The position numbers were made by a program, and so were the translations under genes. Source: Bacillota bacterium (GTDB lineage Bacteria > Bacillota > Clostridia > Peptostreptococcales > Anaerovoracaceae). Taken from it: a stretch of 64,000 nt of DNA. The stretch is taken from contig JAAWDM010000041.1 of NCBI GenBank assembly GCA_022793795.1, positions 1-64,000 of the forward strand, given 5' to 3'. Below are positions 60,064 through 64,000 of this stretch, one piece after another; position 1 is the stretch's first letter, and every line of letters begins with the position of its first letter. The notes below the pieces were generated by a model. It was not told where the DNA came from and did not search any database. It saw only the letters and a program-made list of their open reading frames with translations.

Positions 60064-61101
60064 ATGAAGAGCCAGAGTGAAAGCTATAAGGCAGCAGGCG
60101 TAGATATTACCGCAGGATATAAAGCGGTAGAACTGATGAAGGAGCATATTGCAAGAACTGTCACTGGTCAGGAACTGTCGGGAATCGGCGGTTTCGGCGG
60201 CCTGGTGGAACTGGATATGACGGGAATTACCAAACCGGTGTTGGTATCTGGAACCGACGGCGTAGGTACCAAACTGAAGATTGCATTTTTGATGGACAAG
60301 CATGATACGGTGGGTATCGACTGCGTGGCCATGTGCGTCAACGATGTCATCTGCTGCGGCGCAAAACCTCTTCTTTTCCTCGACTATATCGCCTGTGGCA
60401 AGAACTATCCGGAAAAGATTGCCCAGTTGGTGGCTGGCGTGGCGGAAGGCTGCGTCCAAGCCGGGGCCTCTTTGACTGGCGGCGAAACCGCTGAAATGCC
60501 GGGATTTTATCCAGAGGACGAATACGACTTGGCGGGCTTTACCGTAGGGGTGGTAGATAAGGATAAGATTTTAGACAATACCAAGGTGACAGAAGGGGAC
60601 GTGATTATCGCCCTGCCTTCCAGCGGGGTTCATTCCAATGGGTTCTCCCTGGTTCGCAAGGTATTCGATGTGGAACATGTCGACCTAAAAGCGCCGGTGG
60701 AGGCCTTAGGCGGCGCCTCTCTGGGAGACGCCTTGCTGACACCGACCAAGATTTATGTGAAACCGGTGCTGGCTCTTCTGGAAGCAGTGGAGGTAAAGGC
60801 CATCTCTCATATCACCGGCGGCGGATTTTATGAAAACATCCCGAGAAGCCTGCCAAAGGGCTATACGGCCAAGATTAAAAAGGACGACGTGAAAGTTCTT
60901 CCGATTTTCAGACTGCTCATGGAGACGGGGAATATTCCAGAGCGGGATATGTTTAACACCTATAACATGGGAGTGGGCATGTCCATCGTGGTTGGCAAAG
61001 AGCAGGCCGAAAAAGCATTAGAAGTGTTGAAGGCTAGCGGTGAGGATGCCTACATCATGGGTGAAATCGTAAAAGGAGATGAAGGAGTCATTCTATGGTA
61101 G
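60064..61101 (+). CDS. purM: Phosphoribosylformylglycinamidine cyclo-ligase
   Basis: AIR synthetase closes the imidazole ring. The 345-residue protein shows [58 protein letters not shown] and [13 protein letters not shown]. It overlaps purN by 7 bp. No purL is present in the window, so FGAM synthetase is encoded elsewhere. Confidence 0.97.
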   Translation: MKSQSESYKAAGVDITAGYKAVELMKEHIARTVTGQELSGIGGFGGLVELDMTGITKPVLVSGTDGVGTKLKIAFLMDKHDTVGIDCVAMCVNDVICCGAKPLLFLDYIACGKNYPEKIAQLVAGVAEGCVQAGASLTGGETAEMPGFYPEDEYDLAGFTVGVVDKDKILDNTKVTEGDVIIALPSSGVHSNGFSLVRKVFDVEHVDLKAPVEALGGASLGDALLTPTKIYVKPVLALLEAVEVKAISHITGGGFYENIPRSLPKGYTAKIKKDDVKVLPIFRLLMETGNIPERDMFNTYNMGVGMSIVVGKEQAEKALEVLKASGEDAYIMGEIVKGDEGVILW

Positions 61102-61721
61102 GCAGAAAGAGCCGCATCGCGGTTATGGTCTCCGGCGGCGGCACCAATCTGCAGGCTCTCATCGATGCCCAAGGAAAGGTACTGATGGACGGTGAAATCG
61201 TTTTGGTCATTGCCAACAACGCCAAAGCCTATGCCATCACCAGAGCCAAGGAAGCGGCCATTCCGTCAAAGGTCATATTGAAAAAGGAACTGGGAAGTCA
61301 GGATGCCTTTGAAGAGGCTATTTTAAAAACACTGGCGGACTACCAGATAGACCTTATCATCCTAGCTGGATTTATGACCATACTCAGCGGAGATTTTACC
61401 AAGCGGTATGAAAACAGGATTCTTAATGTCCATCCGTCCTTGATTCCCAAATACTGCGGCGATGGATTTTATGGACTTAAGGTTCACGAAGCAGTGTTGG
61501 CTGCAGGGGAATCGGTGACAGGCGCAACGGTTCATTACGTCAATGAGATTACGGACGGCGGTCAGATTATCATGCAGAAGGAAGTAAAGGTGGAGCCAGG
61601 GGATACGCCGGAAAGCCTACAAAAGCGGGTGATGGAGCAGGCGGAGTGGATGATTTTGCCTATGGCGGCTCAGATGGTCAGCGAGAGGCTGAGAAAGGAA
61701 CGAGAAGATGAATGTATATGA
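61095..61721 (+). CDS. purN: Phosphoribosylglycinamide formyltransferase
   Basis: GAR transformylase uses 10-formyl-tetrahydrofolate. The 208-residue protein has the start [18 protein letters not shown], the strand LAGFMTIL and [20 protein letters not shown] with the catalytic His and Asn region. [19 protein letters not shown] follows. It overlaps purM at its start and the cyclohydrolase gene at its end (14 bp). Confidence 0.96.
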   Translation: MVGRKSRIAVMVSGGGTNLQALIDAQGKVLMDGEIVLVIANNAKAYAITRAKEAAIPSKVILKKELGSQDAFEEAILKTLADYQIDLIILAGFMTILSGDFTKRYENRILNVHPSLIPKYCGDGFYGLKVHEAVLAAGESVTGATVHYVNEITDGGQIIMQKEVKVEPGDTPESLQKRVMEQAEWMILPMAAQMVSERLRKEREDECI

Positions 61722-62430
61722 AACGCCTAAAATCGGCGATTTGATAAGAGACAATAGCTATGTGGGACGAGGGATTTTGCTGGGAAAGACGCCGGACGGT
61801 ACGAAAGCAGCCATTGCCTATTTTATCATGGGCAGAAGCGAAAACAGCAGAAACAGGATTTTTAGAGAAGAGGGAGATGCGGTGACCATTTACCCTTACG
61901 ACCCTTCCAAGGTGGAAGACCCTTCCCTGATTATCTACTCTCCGGTGCGGGTTTACGAAAACAATCTGATCGTAACCAACGGCGACCAGACTGACACCAT
62001 CTATGATGGACTGGCCCAGGGAAAGTGTTTCCGCAGAGCCTTAAAGTCTCGCCAGTTCGAGCCAGACGGCCCTAACTGGACACCGAGAATCAGCGGCATG
62101 ATTACCTTTGAAGATGGAGATTTTACCTACGCCATGAGTATTTTGAAGAGCGGCGATGGAGAAGGTAGCTTTTGCAACCGTTTCACCTATGACTATGGCA
62201 GCTCGGCCGGTGTGGGTCATCTGATTCACACCTACATGGGCGACGGCAATCCGCTCCCTACTTTCCAGGGAGAGCCGAGAAGAGTGGAAGTTCCAGACAG
62301 CATCGATGCACTGACCGAGGAAATCTGGAAAAATCTCAATGGGGACAATAAGATTTCCCTCTATGTCCGGTATGTGGATTTAAAGACCGGTCAATGGGAA
62401 AGCAGAATGATAAACAAGAACGAGAAATAA
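61708..62430 (+). CDS. purO: IMP cyclohydrolase (PurO-type)
   Basis: This 240-residue protein is of the PF07826 IMP cyclohydrolase family first defined in archaea. YVGRGILLGKTPDG, AYFIMGRSENSRNR and NWTPRISGM are characteristic. It performs the last step of IMP synthesis and replaces the N-terminal domain of bifunctional PurH. The next gene encodes the formyltransferase half alone, so the two together do the work of PurH. GGAACGAG precedes the ATG within the purN end. Confidence 0.88.
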   Translation: MNVYETPKIGDLIRDNSYVGRGILLGKTPDGTKAAIAYFIMGRSENSRNRIFREEGDAVTIYPYDPSKVEDPSLIIYSPVRVYENNLIVTNGDQTDTIYDGLAQGKCFRRALKSRQFEPDGPNWTPRISGMITFEDGDFTYAMSILKSGDGEGSFCNRFTYDYGSSAGVGHLIHTYMGDGNPLPTFQGEPRRVEVPDSIDALTEEIWKNLNGDNKISLYVRYVDLKTGQWESRMINKNEK

Positions 62431-62447
62431 GCGGGAGAGGTACACAA

Positions 62448-63632
62448 ATGAAAGAATTTGAGTTGAAATACGGATGCAACCCCAACCAGAAGCCGGCAAA
62501 GATTTTCATGGCAGACGGCAATGAACTGCCCCTGACCATTTTAAATGGCAGACCGGGCTATATTAACTTTTTAGACGCTTTAAATTCTTGGCAGCTGGTA
62601 AAGGAAATCAAAGAGGCCCTGGGAATGGCGGCGGCAACCTCCTTTAAACATGTGAGCCCCACCTCGGCGGCAGTAGGGGTGAAACTCTCTGATGAGTTGA
62701 AAAAAGCCTGCTTTGTAGACGATATTGAAGGACTGGATGACTCTCCCCTGGCTTGCGCCTATGCCAGAGCCAGAGGAACTGACCGGATGAGCTCCTTCGG
62801 CGACTGGATTGCTTTAAGCGACGTTTGCGATGTGACCACAGCGAACATCATCAAGAGAGAGGTTTCCGATGGGGTCATCGCGCCAGGGTATGAACCGGCG
62901 GCCTTGGAGATTCTCAAAGAGAAGAAAAAGGGCGGTTATAATATCGTACAGATCGACCCAAGTTATGTACCGGCACAGACAGAGCATAAGCAGGTTTACG
63001 GCATTACCTTTGAACAGGGAAGGAACAACTTTAAAATCGATGAAGAGCTGCTGGAAAACCTGGTGACGGAGAACAAGACCTTGCCTGACAGCGCCAAACG
63101 GGATTTAATCATAGCCCTCATTACCCTCAAATATACCCAGTCCAATTCGGTCTGCTTCGCTGTAGACGGTCAGGCCATCGGCGTGGGAGCTGGACAGCAG
63201 TCCAGAATCCACTGCACCAGGCTGGCGGGAACCAAAGCAGATACTTGGCATCTGCGCCAACATCCAAAGGTACTGGGATTGCCGTTTAAGGCCGAACTGC
63301 CGCGGGCGACCAGAGACAACGTTATCGACGGATATATCAATAAGAATGAAGAGGACGTGTGCGCCGACGGCATCTGGGAAAACTATTTTACTCAGAAACC
63401 AGAACCTCTGACAGCGGAAGAGGCGGCAGAATATCTGTCAGGAATCAGCGGCGTAGCGTTGGGCAGCGATGCTTTCTTCCCGTTCAGCGATAATATCGAA
63501 AGAGCCAAGAGAAGCGGCGTGTCCTACATCGCTCAGCCGGGCGGTTCTATCAGAGACGATGCGGTGATAGAGTGTTGCGATAAGTATGGCATCGCCATGG
63601 CTTTTACGGGCATGAGACTGTTCCACCACTAA
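62448..63632 (+). CDS. AICAR formyltransferase (monofunctional, PurH transformylase domain)
   Basis: This 394-residue protein corresponds to the AICAR transformylase part of PurH. KYGCNPNQKPAKIF, ATSFKHVSPTSAAVG (catalytic Lys-His), CAYARARGTDRMSSFGDWIA, QSNSVCFAVDGQAIGVGAGQQSR and AFFPFSDNIERA are hallmark segments. The N-terminal MGS-like cyclohydrolase domain is missing and is supplied by the PurO-type gene upstream. ATG 62448 follows GGGAGAGG; the ORF track begins 18 codons early. Confidence 0.92.
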   Translation: MKEFELKYGCNPNQKPAKIFMADGNELPLTILNGRPGYINFLDALNSWQLVKEIKEALGMAAATSFKHVSPTSAAVGVKLSDELKKACFVDDIEGLDDSPLACAYARARGTDRMSSFGDWIALSDVCDVTTANIIKREVSDGVIAPGYEPAALEILKEKKKGGYNIVQIDPSYVPAQTEHKQVYGITFEQGRNNFKIDEELLENLVTENKTLPDSAKRDLIIALITLKYTQSNSVCFAVDGQAIGVGAGQQSRIHCTRLAGTKADTWHLRQHPKVLGLPFKAELPRATRDNVIDGYINKNEEDVCADGIWENYFTQKPEPLTAEEAAEYLSGISGVALGSDAFFPFSDNIERAKRSGVSYIAQPGGSIRDDAVIECCDKYGIAMAFTGMRLFHH

Positions 63633-63704
63633 GAGAAGATAAGCAGCCAGGGGCAGCAACATCTGCCGGGTACAGACGGCATAGTTATAGAAAGGAAATA
63701 CACA

Positions 63705-64000
63705 TGAAAATCATGGTAGTAGGCGGTGGCGGACGGGAACATGCCATCATTAAGAAGATAAAAGAGAATAAACAGGTGACAGAGATTTTCGCGCTGCCGG
63801 GAAACGGTGGAATCGCGGCGGACGCCACCTGTGTGGGAATCGGCGCCAAGGATATTAAGGCCATCGTCAATTTTGCCAAGGAAGAAAAAATTGACTTTGC
63901 AGTGGTAGCGCCGGACGATCCTCTGGTGCTGGGCTGTGTGGATGCTCTGGCAGAGGTGGGAATCCCTGCCTTCGGCCCAACCAAGGCGGCGGCCGTCATT
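63705..64000 (+). CDS. purD: Phosphoribosylamine-glycine ligase, N-terminal part (cut by window end)
   Basis: The gene starts at ATG 63705 after GAAAGGAAA and runs off the window, so it is absent from the ORF track. The 98 codons read MKIMVVGGGGREHAII, IFALPGNGGIAADATCVGI and FAVVAPDDPLVLGCVDAL, the GARS N-terminal domain of the ATP-grasp enzyme PurD. In most PurD proteins the segment is VVGPEAPL; here it is VVAPDDPL, a variant known in some Clostridia. It is the last operon gene seen. Confidence 0.93.

Overview
The window reads as chromosome of a low-to-mid GC, anaerobic, spore-forming-type Firmicute of the class Clostridia. The evidence is strong AGGAGG-type ribosome binding sites, TTGACA/TATAAT promoters, T-box, glycine and ZTP riboswitches, a pyruvate:ferredoxin oxidoreductase with NfnAB, a SleL-type glycosidase and a Clostridia-style purine operon. 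I see no tRNA, rRNA or CRISPR array and no intact transposase. Base composition and coding style are even except at about 50-56.6 kb, which is more AT-rich and full of gene remnants.

Layout: (1) 0.2-6.7 kb, housekeeping genes on the + strand: rpmE, a D,D-carboxypeptidase, prfA, Sua5/TsaC, rpiB, upp, tyrS. (2) 6.7-10.4 kb, a structured intergenic element (copy 1), a tandem glycine riboswitch controlling a TRIC/UPF0126 channel followed by azlC-azlD, then rplM-rpsI behind a structured leader. (3) 10.4-15.3 kb, an ECF sigma factor with a membrane partner, an aldehyde dehydrogenase and a MATE exporter. (4) 15.3-28.1 kb, a sigma-54 activator, its probable binding sites, a -24/-12 promoter and an 11-gene catabolic operon: TRAP transporter (DctPQM), two zinc dehydrogenases, RbsD-type mutarotase, AroE-like dehydrogenase, TIM-barrel isomerase, KduI, PfkB kinase and class II aldolase. 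Its logic parallels inositol or uronate catabolism, but I cannot name the substrate. (5) 28.5-30.3 kb, an ECF transporter S-component with an amidohydrolase, then a frameshifted gene.

(6) 30.4-37.8 kb, an electron-transfer hub: an RnfB-like polyferredoxin with an internal duplication, PFOR and NfnA/NfnB. (7) 37.9-46.2 kb: a GNAT enzyme, copy 2 of the structured element, a large membrane protein, a minus-strand pair (PopT/DUF368 and a CofE-like ligase), a Trp T-box controlling a stand-alone TrpB, and a membrane-anchored metallophosphoesterase with repeated promoters. (8) 46.6-57 kb, an accessory region: GH18 glycosidase, two paralogous XRE regulators that bracket about 9 kb, an AgrCA-like two-component pair, secreted and membrane proteins, a small palindromic element, and remnants of a matrixin protease, a RhuM protein and a type I specificity subunit. 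(9) 57-64 kb, a ZTP-riboswitch purine operon purE-C-F-M-N-O-H(formyltransferase)-D, with purD cut by the window edge.

The strongest candidates for undescribed biology are a ~295-bp element present twice (6.75 and 38.5 kb) with compensatory base changes in its stems, the sigma-54-controlled catabolic operon with an unassigned substrate, and spacers built from short words in alternating orientation (1.6, 28.2 and 55.6 kb).
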